Made by a program: the position numbers and the translations under genes. The notes under the pieces were generated by a model. It searched no databases. It saw only the letters and a program-made list of their open reading frames with translations, and had not been told where the DNA came from. DNA of 64,000 bases from Sesamum alatum (lineage: Eukaryota > Streptophyta > Magnoliopsida > Lamiales > Pedaliaceae): the NCBI GenBank assembly GCA_034509735.1, contig JACGWO010000007.1:27432046-27496045 (forward strand). Reading direction: 5' to 3'. Of the stretch, positions 1-11,277 are shown in pieces. Positions within the stretch are counted from its first letter, which is position 1, and every line of letters begins with the position of its first letter.

Positions 1-1140
1 ACCGTTTGCTCCCCAAAGTTAACACAACATACTCTCCCAACACACGTGCAGTCGTGGTGGAGAGTTGGAAAAGCAACTGTAAGACTCAGAAAAAGTAAAC
101 GAAGAGGGGAGAGGAGAAAAATGGAGCTGAGAGCTTTTTAATTGTGTTTTTAAGTATATAACCAAGGCCTATTTATAGAGTGGGAAAGGCCTCGGTTGAT
201 ATGAAAACCAGATCAAACTCAGCAAGAAAAGGGCTGGATTTTCTCAACTAAAATTTGAAATAATCAAGCTAAGATTTCATCAAAATAGACTGGGTCTTCT
301 GGATGATGCTCAATAAAATTTGGTTAGTCATTCCCCACACATAGGGGGCCACATTTTTTTTGCTCAAGAGTACCATGGAATGATGATTTTAAGAGAGAAC
401 CACCCCAACAGTAATACTAGCAGTATCAATCGTAAATCAAATGAAAGAGTAAAATCGGGAAGAACTAGTATCGGGAGATTGCACGTGGCTACCTTTAGAG
501 ATAGAAAAGCAGAAGCAGCAACATGAGACCAATTAAAGGCATTACTTTTGTGAATGTCAGTTAAGGGCCCAACAATTGTAGCATAATTCTTCACAAAACG
601 TCTTTAAAAATTTGTGAGGCCCAAAAGGCCTATAAGTCTGTAACATTCCTTGGCATGGGCCAAGAATGAATGACCTGTAATTTTCCTGAATTTTGGCTGA
701 CACCCTGCCGACACTATGTGGCCCAAATAGTTAACTGATGAAGCTACAAATTGACATTTTGATAAGTTGGCAAAAAATTGACAAGTGAGTAATAAGTCCA
801 AACATTTGGCGTGAATGCAGTAGATGATCGGACCACAATGCACTTTGAACTAAAATGTCATAAAAAATTGTTCTAATGGATGAAAGATTCTTCCTGTTGA
901 ATAATGGGAAGGTGTTGTAGCTGAGTCTCGAATGGTCAACATGAATTACTGCCAACAACATTTTTCTGGTTTGTTGGATTTAGCGGGAAAAAAAAAAATG
1001 TTGTTGATTGTTATTTTGAGTATAATTTTGATATTTTAACTGTGTTTGGGTTGCAATGATTATGAATAATTTTTATGTATTTTTATTGCTCAAATGTACC
1101 AGAAAAATGATATATTTTTTAGTATAAACCTACAGGATAA
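1..1140 (-). mobile_element. Relic Ty3/gypsy retrotransposon, LTR-like end plus pol fragment
   Basis: A decayed gypsy element read on the minus strand. Its reverse transcriptase and RNase H fragment lies at 340-940 and has its own entry. Downstream of that on the same strand, positions 1-300 look like promoter or LTR sequence. A good TATA box (CTCTATAAATA on the minus strand, 170-180) is followed by C/T-rich leader. Integrase sequence expected between RNase H and the LTR is not seen, so it is deleted or lies outside the window. No LTR boundary or target duplication was found. Confidence 0.5.
340..940 (-). pseudogene. Ty3/gypsy reverse transcriptase / RNase H fragment
   Basis: Minus-strand translation in two frames gives a recognisable gypsy RT palm and connection region. 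Around 850-910 FYDILVQS corresponds to the catalytic F-DDILVYS box, with the first Asp replaced by Tyr, followed by WSDHLLHSRQ. Around 740-770 KCQFVASSVNYLGHIVS is the conserved KC-F---V-YLGH-VS block. Around 605-625 is LLGLTNF. Past an in-frame stop, 580-400 carries RRFVKNYATIVGPLTD and the RNase H entry ILVLPDFTL. The frame change near 840, the stop near 603 and loss of the catalytic Asp show it is dead. It lacks Gag, protease and integrase. Confidence 0.8.
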
Positions 1141-1178
1141 ATCACATTTTCGAGGTCGCTCGGCTCGTGAGTGACTAA

Positions 1179-1525
1179 GAGGGTGTTTGGCTAAGCTTAA
1201 AAGCTCTTCAAAATATTTTATAAGATGTTTAAGAGCTTTTAAAATGTTATAAATTGTTTGGCAATTTTTTTTTAAAAGAGCTTATAAGATCTCACAATAA
1301 GATGTTTTGGATATGATAAGATCTTTTTAAAGAAGTTAAACTTTCCTAACTTTTTTTATAAGATCTTATAAGCTCTATGCAATTAATAATTGATAAGACA
1401 AAAATAACCTTATTGATTTGTTATATTTCAATTTTACCATTAACATAACAAAAATATTTTTAACAACAAAAAATTTTCTCTCTCTCTCTCTCCATATCGT
1501 TGCCCCCCTCCCCCTTCTCCTCTTT

Positions 1526-1565
<40 letters not shown>

Positions 1566-2143
1566 ACATATATATATAATCATCTCTTCTTCTTATATTT
1601 ATATAATTATGACATTAATTATGTAATTAATATTAATTTTAAATTATTATAAATATGAAAAACATGCTACTGATAATATATGTTATAATATGGTTAAAAG
1701 TAGTCATTGAAATTAACAAAAAAATATATCAATTATATATCTATGTTAATATTCCACTAGCATGAATGTTAATATTATTTCGATGCAAAAGTTTAGAGAT
1801 AATAATTTGTCAATTATTTATTTCTGAAAAAAAAATCTATTAATTTTTATTTTAAAAATAAACTAATGTATACTATTTATGAAAGTATTTTGAATTTTTT
1901 AAATACAAATTATGTGGAAAATAGTAAGTTATTCGATTCTAATAGTAATATGTCATTTTCCAATAAAAAGACCTTACTGTGCCAAATATCCTAAAATCTT
2001 ATAAGATGTGAAAACATCTTATAAGTTTTAAACATCTTATTTTATCCAAACACTTTAGGAGCTTATTTTTAAAATAAGATCCAACATCTTATAAGATGTA
2101 GAAGCTTATAAGATGTTTTAAAAAAACTTAACCAAACACCCTC
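1179..2143. mobile_element. PIF/Harbinger (Tourist-like) MITE, 965 bp
   Basis: The ends are inverted repeats. The left end reads GAGGGTGTTTGGCTAAGCTT and the right end, reverse-complemented, GAGGGTGTTTGGTTAAGTTT, 18 of 20 identical. The element is flanked by TAA on both sides (1176-1178 and 2144-2146), the 3-bp target duplication typical of PIF/Harbinger transposons, whose ends often carry GGGTGTTTGG. The interior is very AT-rich with many CTTATAAGAT motifs and holds no ORF, so it is non-autonomous. A hAT origin is less likely because no 8-bp duplication is visible. Confidence 0.75.
1477..1578. repeat. Compound CT/AT microsatellite
   Basis: Two CT runs (about 1477-1492 and 1525-1550) are followed by an AT run and a further TATATA tract, inside the Harbinger MITE. 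Confidence 0.9.
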
Positions 2144-2260
2144 TAACTCGAGCTCGAGCACTTTATCTAGTATACGAGCTCGAGCTCAAGCCCCTTAATG
2201 ACAAGCTCGTTGAGCTTGACTCAAAATGTTATACTCGAACTAGGGCTTAAGTTGCTAGTT
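2144..2260. repeat. GAGCTCGAGCTC-rich repeat interrupted by the MITE
   Basis: Overlapping CGAGCTCGAGC and AAGCTCGTTGAGCTTG motifs on the right of the MITE resemble the TCGCTCGGCTCGTGAG segment on its left (1150-1175). The MITE probably landed in an older terminal-repeat element of this composition. No outer ends could be set. Confidence 0.4.
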
Positions 2261-2643
2261 GGCCAAGCTCAATTTATTTTTATCTCACTCTATATGCAAT
2301 TAAGTTTATTTTATTGTTATTATAGTTGACTGTTATTGAAAAACATATCGATATATTGATCGATGTATTGAGATATTGATGTAATGATACAACTATCGCT
2401 TCTATTAATTTTTTTTGGTGAAATTTTAATATCTTATTTTCCATTAATTGCAAATAACACTGTATACCAGAAACAATTAAAAAGTGAACATCATTGGACG
2501 GTGCAGCACATATTAATTAAATAAATAAAGAAATATATGTAATCACCCAAAGGGGGCCAAGAATGAATTAAAAAAAAAAAAAAAGAAAAAGTGGCAAATA
2601 TTCTCCAAACCTTTGACTGGGTAATTGCTTAATAATTCCACCA

Positions 2644-2687
<44 letters not shown>

Positions 2688-3699
2688 TAAATCTATGTCA
2701 TTTTACCTCTCAAAATAAAAATAAAAATAAATCTATGTCATCAGTTTAGAGCACCGTTCATAATTGAATATGTCCTGGTTGAAGTTGTTTATCAAATTAA
2801 TTAATTGTTTTTTAAATACAAAATCAACAAATTAGTTTGATTAATTAGAATAACCTAATATTAATAATACAAAATACATTGAATAACGTGACTAAAAAAT
2901 TATGATGATCAAAACTAATAAATAAATGAATCAAAGGATTATACATGCGATTTAATCTTATTATAGCAATGATGTCAACCAAAACTAAACAATATTCAAA
3001 TATAGTACTATTTAAGTAGATGTTGCAGCTAAATTATGAAATTATCCATAAAAACAAGATAAATTAGCTTTTCATTGTTTCGTGTTATCTTGGAACACAG
3101 TTTCATCAAACCCTTTAAATATTTAACAAAGTATTATTGTATTGCCATATGATTAATTATTAGTTAAAAAGTTTATTACAATTTTTGTGTACATGATTAA
3201 TCATTCTCTTGATTTAAATTGTTCATTAATTAATAGAATAGTTTTTTTCTGACCAAAGTACCCTTATAAAGGTGAAAATATACCTCCTCGCGTGCATTGA
3301 CGTGTGAAGATGTATAAGGGTAGTTTGATAAGAAAAAAATTATTTGACCTACAATAAATTAATAATAAGTTTATCGAGAATCAATATGAATTTTCATTTA
3401 CTTTTTTGTGCTAATATAAGTAAATTTGATAAATTTTGACTAATTGATAAATCTATTTATTATACGAAAACAAACTTCAGGAATACTAGATGTAACTTTT
3501 CATACCACAAAAAATTTACGTGTAATTACTTTAAATTTTAGGGGAGTACGGTATAATTATCCATATATATATATATATATATATATATTAATTGGAGTAG
3601 AAAATAAAACGGATATTGGAATAGAAAATGTAATCCGTGTCGAATCACTAAAGAACAAAAGCAAAAATGCTGCGACCAACTTTTCCCCCTTCTATTGAT
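2261..3699. other. AT-rich spacer, no gene seen
   Basis: No coding region is supported. Contents: a TA then AAAT microsatellite (2648-2692), a small foldback (3243-3340) and a TA microsatellite (3562-3588) just upstream of the PADRE gene. Confidence 0.7.
3243..3340. repeat. Small foldback element, about 100 bp
   Basis: The left arm (CTGACCAAAGTACCCTTATA region) is complementary to the right arm (TATAAGGGTAGTTTGATAAG), each about 25 bp. This is typical of a tiny MITE. No target duplication was established. Confidence 0.55.
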
Positions 3700-3705
3700 C
3701 TTCAC

Positions 3706-3716
3706 TTTATTTAAAT
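3706..3716 (+). promoter_or_regulatory. Candidate TATA box of the PADRE gene
   Basis: TTTATTTAAAT lies 56 bp before the preferred start codon at 3772. Transcription would begin about 30 bp downstream, near 3740, leaving a very short leader. This is a pattern match only, and the surrounding DNA is AT-rich. Confidence 0.35.
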
Positions 3717-3771
3717 CACCCTCCAAATATCAACAGCTACTGCTCTCTTGATGACTTTGTCTTATACTGAG

Positions 3772-4368
3772 ATGGGGAATTGCCTGTTCGGAGGGATGGG
3801 AGATGGCCACCAGTCAGTGATCAGAGTTGCGACGTCCAACGGCGGCGTAATGGAATTTCATGCCCCGATCACCGTCGAATCCATCACCGACGAGTTTCCC
3901 GGCCACGGTATATTCCGGAGCCATGATCTCTTCTGGAATCCACTTCCCCACAGCCAAGAGCTCCTCGTCGGACAGTCATATTGTTTGCTTCCTCTGACGG
4001 ACCATACTAACGGAGGACTAACACCGGGCCGTCTCGGATGCGTGAGGTCGAACAGCACGCCGCAGCAAGTGGCTGCTCCGCAGTATAGGATGTCGTTCGA
4101 CAGCCGAGGATTGGAGAAGAGGCCGCCGGAGGATATTCAGGCGGGTATAGGGCGGCGAGGGTTTTGGAAAGTGAAGGTGGTGATAAGGCCGGAGCAGTTG
4201 CTGGAGATCTTGTCGGAAGAGGGGAAGACGGATGAGCTGATTGAGAGTGTCAGAACGGTGGCGAAGTGCGGGAGTGTGTTCGCCGGAGGGTTTTCCGATC
4301 AGTGGAGTCTTTCCAGCAGCAAAAATACAACAACTTCCAACAAGGATAGCTTGCTAAGTTATAATTAG
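3772..4368 (+). CDS. PADRE/DUF4228 domain protein, N-myristoylation signal
   Basis: A single-exon reading frame of 198 codons starting MGNCLFGG and ending in TAG. DUF4228 (PADRE) proteins are small plant proteins, many induced by pathogens, cold or cadmium; their biochemical role is not established. Visible here: Gly2 in an MGNC start, a consensus N-myristoylation site, with Cys4 as possible palmitoylation site, suggesting membrane attachment; an N-terminal part with VIRVATSNGGVMEFHAPITV; a GQSYCLLPL block typical of the family; a variable Ser/Pro-rich middle; and a C-terminal RRGFWKVKVVIRPEQLLEIL block followed by a Cys/Gly-rich tail. GC content is well above the flanks. An in-frame ATG at 3751 would add seven residues and bury the myristoylation Gly, but its context is weak (T at -3, A at +4) compared with 3772 (G at -3, G at +4). 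A foldback MITE begins directly after the stop codon. Confidence 0.88.
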   Translation: MGNCLFGGMGDGHQSVIRVATSNGGVMEFHAPITVESITDEFPGHGIFRSHDLFWNPLPHSQELLVGQSYCLLPLTDHTNGGLTPGRLGCVRSNSTPQQVAAPQYRMSFDSRGLEKRPPEDIQAGIGRRGFWKVKVVIRPEQLLEILSEEGKTDELIESVRTVAKCGSVFAGGFSDQWSLSSSKNTTTSNKDSLLSYN

Positions 4369-4609
4369 GGGATAAATGTAATTTACCCCTTAGCATATAA
4401 GAAATGAGCAAAAAAATCTCTGTGAAAAAATATTTAGTAAATTACCTCCCTATATTTGAGAAATGAAGCAAATTACCCCCTATCAAAAGAAAAAACAAGG
4501 AGACTAATTTGCTTCATTTTAAGATCACAAGGGATAATTTCCTAATTATTTTTCGTAGAGGGATTTTTCTCATTTCTTATATCACATGGGGTAAATCACA
4601 TTTATCCCT
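4369..4609. mobile_element. Foldback MITE in the 3' UTR of the PADRE gene, MULE-like
   Basis: The two halves are long inverted repeats. The left half starts GGGATAAATGTAATTTACCCC and the right half ends with the complementary GGGGTAAATCACATTTATCCC; matching ATAAGAAATGAG blocks lie inside. The flanks TATAATTAG (4360-4368) and TTTAATTAG (4610-4618) match at 8 of 9 bases, a 9-bp duplication typical of Mutator-like elements. The left copy of this duplication contains the host gene's TAG stop, so the element forms the start of the 3' UTR. A similar foldback occurs at the window end. Confidence 0.75.
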
Positions 4610-5014
4610 TTTAATTAGTGCAAACAACAATTATTGTAGTTTTTGGATTCTATTTTACATTTCATTTTTTTTGTATTTTTTATGTTATTTAGTATATGCA
4701 TATAATATCTAAAAAAATGTTGTTATCTATTTTATTTAATAAAATATTTTATACACATAATATGTATGTGTTAAATATAATAAAAATTGAAATTGAAGAT
4801 TCAATGTACATTCGTAAGTGTTTTATTAAGCACATCATAGAATGTGTGTGGTTGTATCCCAATGTATTAAGGTTTGTGTTTTCTATATTGGGCTTGCAGT
4901 AATTAGAGGATGAAAACGGATTTTCTTTACATAAAACTACCGTAGACCTCGTAATATACACGGTTATATATATATATATATATATATGTATTTTTAATTA
5001 AAAAAATATTTTTA
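4610..5014. other. AT-rich spacer, no gene seen
   Basis: Only AT-rich sequence and a short TA microsatellite (about 4965-4987) are seen. The gene's polyadenylation site may lie in the first part, but no single signal stands out. Confidence 0.6.
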
Positions 5015-6329
5015 GGGCAAAATACTTTTTTCCCATAATATTATGGAACTATTTATTTTAGGGGAAAAATGCAATTTTGGTCCAGTATGTTAGGGCTGAT
5101 AACACTTTTGGTCTAGGTCTTTTTCAAAATAGCAATTAAGGACAGTATGTTTGAAAAAGTGTAAATTTTGGTCCAAATTACCCTAATTTGGCCGGAAAAC
5201 ATCACGTGAGGCGTGCGTGAGCTGGTGAAATTGGGGATTTGTACACATGTCCGGCCAACTTATGCGCGTGGCATTTTTTTGAAAAAAAAATATTACGTGG
5301 CACAACTGACGCGGAAAATTAACCACGTTAGCTATGCCACATAAGCCTTCTTCTCCCTTGCGTCTCGAGTTGTTGATAATGGTGACCCTCACGCCATTGA
5401 AATGCTGAAAAAGCTTCATGAATAATGGCGGGATCAGTTTGGTGATGAAAGCACCACCCTTTTTCCAAACATTGGTTCCATCCTCGTCGCGGCCGATGTG
5501 CAAGTCCTCAAGCCCGCGTCTGACCATATTCTGACACCCTTTCGCCTTCCTCAGTCGAAGGTCCATCGTGCTAGGAGAGTCCTCATCGCCGGTAATGAAG
5601 GGTCTGTTCACCTTCTGTCGTCCGCGGCTACTAGGGTTTCTGAAACTTGCGCGACCCTTCAACTTCTGCCGCCACCTGAAACTAGGGTTTCTAATTTTTG
5701 CACGCCCCTTCAACTTCCGCCGCGCCTGAAACTAGGGTTGCCCACTCTAAAATGTCGATTCATCTTCTACCGCCAGATGATGTTTCGCCCGCGCATTCTG
5801 TTAGGGTTTTGGCCGCGCCTCTTCACATTCCACCGTCCGCTAGGGTTTCCATTGATGATGCTTCGCCTCCTTCGTCTGACCTTACACCCAGGGTTTGCCC
5901 TAGTGTTGCGCCGCCTTCATGCAACGTTTCACCTTCCTCGCTTCCACTGATCCGCGATGTCTCACCGCCACCGTCGCTGAAACAGCCCCCATCCCCGTTG
6001 TTGCCTCTCCAAAGTGCACAAGGCTTATGTGGCATGGTCGACGTGGTTAATTTTCCGCGTCAGCTGTGCCATGTAATATTTTTTTTTAAAAAAAATACCA
6101 CGTGCATAAGTTGGCCGGACATGTGTACAAATCCTCAATTTCACCAGCTCACGCACGCCTCACGTGATGTCTTCCGGTCAAATTAGGGTAATTTGGACCA
6201 AAATTGACACTTTGGGACCAAAACAATCGAACAAAGTATTTTTATGGGACTAAAACAACCACCTACTTAAGTTGTGGTACCAAAATAAATAATGCCCTAA
6301 TCGTACGGGACCACAAAAGCATTTTGCCC
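5015..6329. mobile_element. Mutator-like element (Pack-MULE) with long terminal inverted repeats
   Basis: The element starts GGGCAAAATAC and ends with the complement of TGGGCAAAATGC. The arms (about 5015-5348 and 6020-6329) are inverted repeats over 300 bp each; for example the left GGTGAAATTGGGGATTTGTA pairs with the right CAAATCCTCAATTTCACC, and the arms share CACGTGAGGCGTGCGTGAG. AATATTTTTA precedes the element (5005-5014) and follows it (6330-6339), a perfect 9-10 bp target duplication diagnostic of MULEs. There is no transposase; the interior is GC-rich foreign cargo (see 5349-6019). Confidence 0.88.
5349..6019 (+). pseudogene. Captured segment of a DUF4283-type retro-ORF (MULE cargo)
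   Basis: The interior of the MULE is much richer in GC than its surroundings and codes on the plus strand in shifting frames. Near 5484 it reads DVQVLKPASDHILTPF, close to DVPNLKPAFEHVLTPF in the N-terminal part of the DUF4283 zinc-knuckle ORF at 37440-48447 (minus strand). Downstream both sequences become proline-rich with repeated RVS/RVx-PPP units and recurrent TAGGGTTT at DNA level. Internal stops and frame changes indicate no intact product. Capture from this family is my inference; the direct donor may be another copy. Confidence 0.65.
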
Positions 6330-6339
6330 AATATTTTTA

Positions 6340-8424
6340 TAATATATTATGCTATAAAGATCTTTTACGTAAAATAAAATTTTCATTTTTAATAGGTAAA
6401 ACATAGTAGTTTTGAATTATTAATCTATTTTGATTATTATTGACAAAGATATTTTTCTACATATACAATATATTTCTACTTACCAAAATTTGTATTATAT
6501 GAGGATTACTTTCAACCAATTATGAAATTCTATTAAATATATATATATACTTTTAACATAAATTCGACCCTGTATAAAAATTTAAAAAATAAAGAATTAG
6601 TTAAATATGATATTTGTATTATATAGTTCATCTTTCATAAAAAAAAATCATATTAAAATACATAAATCTAAAATGATCTTTCATATTATAAAAAATAAAA
6701 TATACAGAAAAAATAGAAACTTACTTTTAATGAGTTATAAGAAAACTAAAATGGTAAAAAGAAAAAAATAAAAGATGGAAGAAAAAAAATAAAAATTAAT
6801 TTAAAATAATTTCAAAATCTCAATATAATTTTATCATTTTGAACGAAAAAGATAAGGAGTAAATTAATTATCATGAATGACAAAATAAAATAAGAACAAA
6901 TAAACATAAATGACTAAATTCAATTAAATCAGAAATATAGCAATATTAGCACCAACCCTGATGAAAGATTAATGTGAAACAAAAGAATGAGTTGAACAAA
7001 AATAAATAAACAATTAAAACAACAAATATTTATCATACATTATCTAGAACCCTGAATACATTAATAAAAAATGTTAGCAAGAGAAAACAAGTTATAATAA
7101 TAATAAAAGATAAAATATGCCAAAATTTAAAATACAAAATAAATTAAAATGTATAAGTAGGTAATTATACCTACTAAGTTTTAATAAAAAAATAATAATT
7201 AACAAATGAGTTGTATTAATATGCTATAGCCTTCGAGTAATTTGCAAACCATACGACTACTTATTTAAATTTTGAGATTTTTGGAAGCAATATAACACTG
7301 TAAAATACAAACGACGGATAGTATATCTCATAGTGACTATCAAGGATAAAATATGAAACTTTATCTCTATAAAAACTCAATTAAATTAATTATTCTATAG
7401 TTCATGTTTTGCATGAAGTGAATTAAAAAGTTTAAATGTAATAACTTACTAATATGTAGATCATATTTTTTTCTTTTTTTTAAAAATATGAATCACAACA
7501 TAACATTTCCTTTCATTTATGAAAAGAATGATCTAAATTCAAATTAAAATTAAGATATTACTACAATCCCCTTACAATATATTTTTATATTTTGAAAACT
7601 TATTAAATTATTCTTAAATTCAAAAAATTCATTCATCAAATTTTCATTTTCAACTGTTAATTCATGCCTTATTTTAGGAAAATAAAAAAAACATTGGTAA
7701 TTTTTGTTTTTAAAATTCTTTTATTTATTATTATTTAATTAAATAAGTTTCTTTTCACCATATATATATATGTTGCAAAACTTTTACAAACTTAGTGAGC
7801 TTTGAGGTTTTTATTTATTTAATTATTTTGTTTCATTCGACCAATTACAAAAGTAAAAAGTGTTTATAATGATATAATTTGTTTTCCAAAAATTCAAAGA
7901 GTTATTTTCCTGCAAGAACTTGCAAGTTTGTTGAATTTGATTGTCTCTCATTTATAAAATTAAAATATCAAAAAATGATATTTATTTGAATATTCCGGAA
8001 TATTGAAATAAATATCTCAAAGATTTAATATATTATTATTGATAATTTTAATTGTTTAGTACAATGAACTAAAAAGATTTAATATCTCAAAGTTCAAAAG
8101 AAATTTTATAATAGTTTTACTACAAACAAATAAAAATAGTTAAAAATTTAATTTTAAAATTTTATTGAATTAACACTATATTTATTATTAATTTAACACA
8201 TCTCTAAATTTTTTTGATTAAATTAAATATACAAAAGATAAGAAAACAAAATTCAAGCAATCGTGTGGACTTTTTCGAAAAAGAGCTCGAATTACACACA
8301 CATAAAAATACATATATTACATGAAAATGAAAAGATTTACAAAATCATATTATTCTAGATTTAATAGAATCATATTTTATTTGCTTGGTTCGAGAACTAA
8401 TATGATCCATTTTTTCCACTTGTA
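6340..8424. other. AT-rich spacer, no gene seen
   Basis: Two kilobases of very AT-rich sequence with many homopolymer A and T runs. No ORF of interest, RNA gene or repeat with clear ends was recognised. Confidence 0.6.
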
Positions 8425-8939
8425 AAACATTATAATTAGTAAACAAAAAAAATGAAATCTGAAAAACAACAAGATTAAACTTAAAAATAAAAATCTAATG
8501 GAAGAAACTATAATATATATAATGGTTTATAAAATATACAAAAATGTGAATTTTTAAATAGAAACAAAAACTACATGTCAGATGAATTAAGTAAAATTAT
8601 ACAAAGAATAAATATGTACCTATTAACACTAAAGAAATATGTTTCCTGTAAAAACAATGAAGTTTGAAAAAGAACAAAAAAAATTAAAATGTAGATTAAA
8701 AATTAAAAAGATGATAATATATATACATATATATATATAAATGGTGCATAAAAATAAACAAAGCATAAATACTTAAACAAAAATAAAAACTAAATGGCAG
8801 ATTAAGTAGAATCATTCAGATAAATGTTAAACGAAATATGTACTAATTACCACTAAATAAATTTATTCGTTCTTGTAGAAAAACAAAAACTAAAATAGAA
8901 TGAAATATGAAAAAGAATAACAAAAGTAAACTATAAAAC
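8425..8939. repeat. Degenerate tandem repeat field, left part
   Basis: Units of roughly 220-250 bp recur with the order GAAAAAGAACA..AAATTAAAATG, TATATAATGG, AAACAAAAACTA.ATG.CAGAT.AA, TTAACACTAAA, TTCCTGTA. Two anchors lie near 8661 and 8908. The same field resumes at 16198, so the LINE at 8940-16197 inserted into it. Confidence 0.6.
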
Positions 8940-9485
8940 TTTCCTGAAGATACAGAAACAGAAACAGTGAACTTTCTTTTTCTGAAAGCTGTGCTCCGAC
9001 CGCCGCCCTCCAGCTACGTCTCCGGCAACTCTCGCCGACCATAGCACCCCTACGTTCCCCCTCGTCTCTCCCTCCGATTCACGTCGCCCTCCTTCAACCG
9101 ACGCACTCGCACGCCTCACTCTCATTCTGCACCTCGCGGTGTGTGTGTTGTCACACACATCGCCGTTCTCCACCGCCAGCCGGCCTCTGCTCAAATTAAC
9201 GCCTCCATCCCGTTATCCATCCCTAGGCGACCCCTCGCCGACAAACAATTTCCACTTCGCTCCGTCCACGCTGCTTCACGCGCCGCCTGTTTGTGCGCAT
9301 CGCACAACCATTCCTTAGTCGCTGGCTCCGACGCCGGGGACCGCGCATCTGACCACCTTCACATCTTAACCACCCCCCTGTCCACCACCACACATCGGTC
9401 CACCACCAACCTGAACAGAACAGAGTCTTACCTGACCACCTCCAAATCCGTCCACCACCAACCTTCCTCCGGCGATGTGCTTGTG

Positions 9486-11020
9486 ATGACTGCCTCCTCA
9501 ACGGACATTTTGCCTCAAGCGAAAAACCAGCTACCGCCAGCTGATTCACCGACAGCGGCACCTCAACCATCGCCCACTCCAGCGGTCCCTCCTGCGAAGA
9601 GAACATATTCCAACGTTGTTCAAAACAACACAGTTGCAAGCTTGCATTTTGATCCTAACAGAGCTGCCAAAAAAAACATTCCGGGAAGAGGAATATGCTG
9701 CCATGGGTACGGTCTCCTCCTTCAAAGGAGACCGAGATATTTATTTCTCTCACTCTGAAATTGCTACTCTTGCTGAACGGTTGAAATATGATCTTGTTGG
9801 TAAATTTTCACATGGATTGCATAATCTTACATTCCTTAAAAATCGCATTGTTAAACTTAGCTTGAGAGGATCTGTTTCTGTAGGTGCTACTAACGTGAAA
9901 CATGTTCTTATATATTTGTTGCATGAAGAAGATTATTCTCGACTGTGGCTTAGGTAAGAATGGACATTTGATACTTTTCATATGAGTCTTTAAATGGACA
10001 CCTACTTTTAATCCTCAAATTGAATCTCCTATTGAGCCTGTTTGGAATAAATTTTTTGAATTGCCTTGTCATCTGTTTGAAAAAAGGGCCATCTTTAGCA
10101 TCGCCAAACTTATTGGTAAACCACTATGTATGGATGAACCTACTGCGGATTTAATTAGACCTAGCTTAGCTCGTGTTTATGTGGAATTGGACTTAATAAC
10201 CCCTAAAACTCAATCTGCCGTTTTAGAATTTGAAGATATTACCATTGGACAGCCGATCATCTATGAAAATTGCCCATCATATTGTGCTCTATGTAAACAT
10301 GTTGGACATGATCATACTATGTGCATGCTTAAAACCAAGAATATCAATCCAACTCTTTTACAAGCACCACAACCTAATAACGTGCATAAACAAGCTAAAC
10401 AAGTTGCCAATGAGAAAGATAACGGTAAGAAGGTTGTGTTCAATATCCCGGTCCACAATGAAATCACTCATGTTGAAAATAATGTAATATTACATGACCA
10501 TGATTTGGTGTTAGCTGAGGAAGTACAGGATCAGGGAGAGTGTAGCAGGGATAAAGAGACCTATAACAACTACATGAGCCAAAAGGATCAAGGTCGAAAA
10601 ATTGCTATTCCTAATGCTGAATCTATCAAGGAAAAGGAAGGACATAATCCTGTACTACAGAAACCTCATCTGGAGGATGAAAGGGATTATTTTGACTATG
10701 AGGATCCTCTTCTGATTGCTCTCTTGGATAAAAATTGGGAGGTTGATGGCCCGAACAAAGAAAAAATGGAAGAGGGGATACTTGAAGATATTTAAGCTAT
10801 CAATTCTATGATGGAGTTCCAGGCAATATCCAAATCCCAAGCAACCGCCAACACTAGTAAAATTAAGCCATTATCACCCCACATGGTAGGGCAATCAGAA
10901 CCAATTTAGGAAAGGGAGGTTGATGACACTACAGAGAGTGACAGCACACCTATTTCCAATAGATTCCAGTTGTTGGAAAATTTAGACACAGATGCTACCG
11001 ATTGTGAAAGTGAAACTTAG
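9486..11020 (+). pseudogene. LINE ORF1 (DUF4283 + CCHC zinc knuckle), broken
   Basis: ORF1 of plant L1 elements binds element RNA as a nucleic-acid chaperone. The likely start is the ATG at 9486, followed by a Ser/Pro-rich leader and KRTYSNVVQNN, a typical ORF1 opening. A frameshift near 9660-9700 moves to the frame with FREEEYAAMG and the DUF4283 core (AERLKYDLVGKFSHG). Another disruption near 9957 precedes FKWTPTFNPQIESP, FELPCHLFE and LIGKPLCMDEPT. The CX2CX4HX4C knuckle CALCKHVGHDHTMC is intact at 10283-10324. Later in-frame stops fall at 10793-10795 and near 10906; the original stop is probably TAG at 11018-11020. Confidence 0.8.
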
Positions 11021-11277
11021 ATTATTTCCAACAATGATATTGATACGGTGAGCTTCACACAAGAGCTGCACAACAACAGGCATGGGAAAGCTTCAACTCT
11101 TCCTACTTGGGTCTGCAGAAAATAGCAGGCATAAAAGACATAACTCAAGTGAGGATGCATACGCCTTCCCCCAAAGCCACCGCCCCCACGACCAAAGGTA
11201 AAAAAGGTGAAATGTAACAATCCCCCAAAACACTCCTGAAAAGGAGTACAAGGTCCAATTCTTCTACAATTTTCTAA

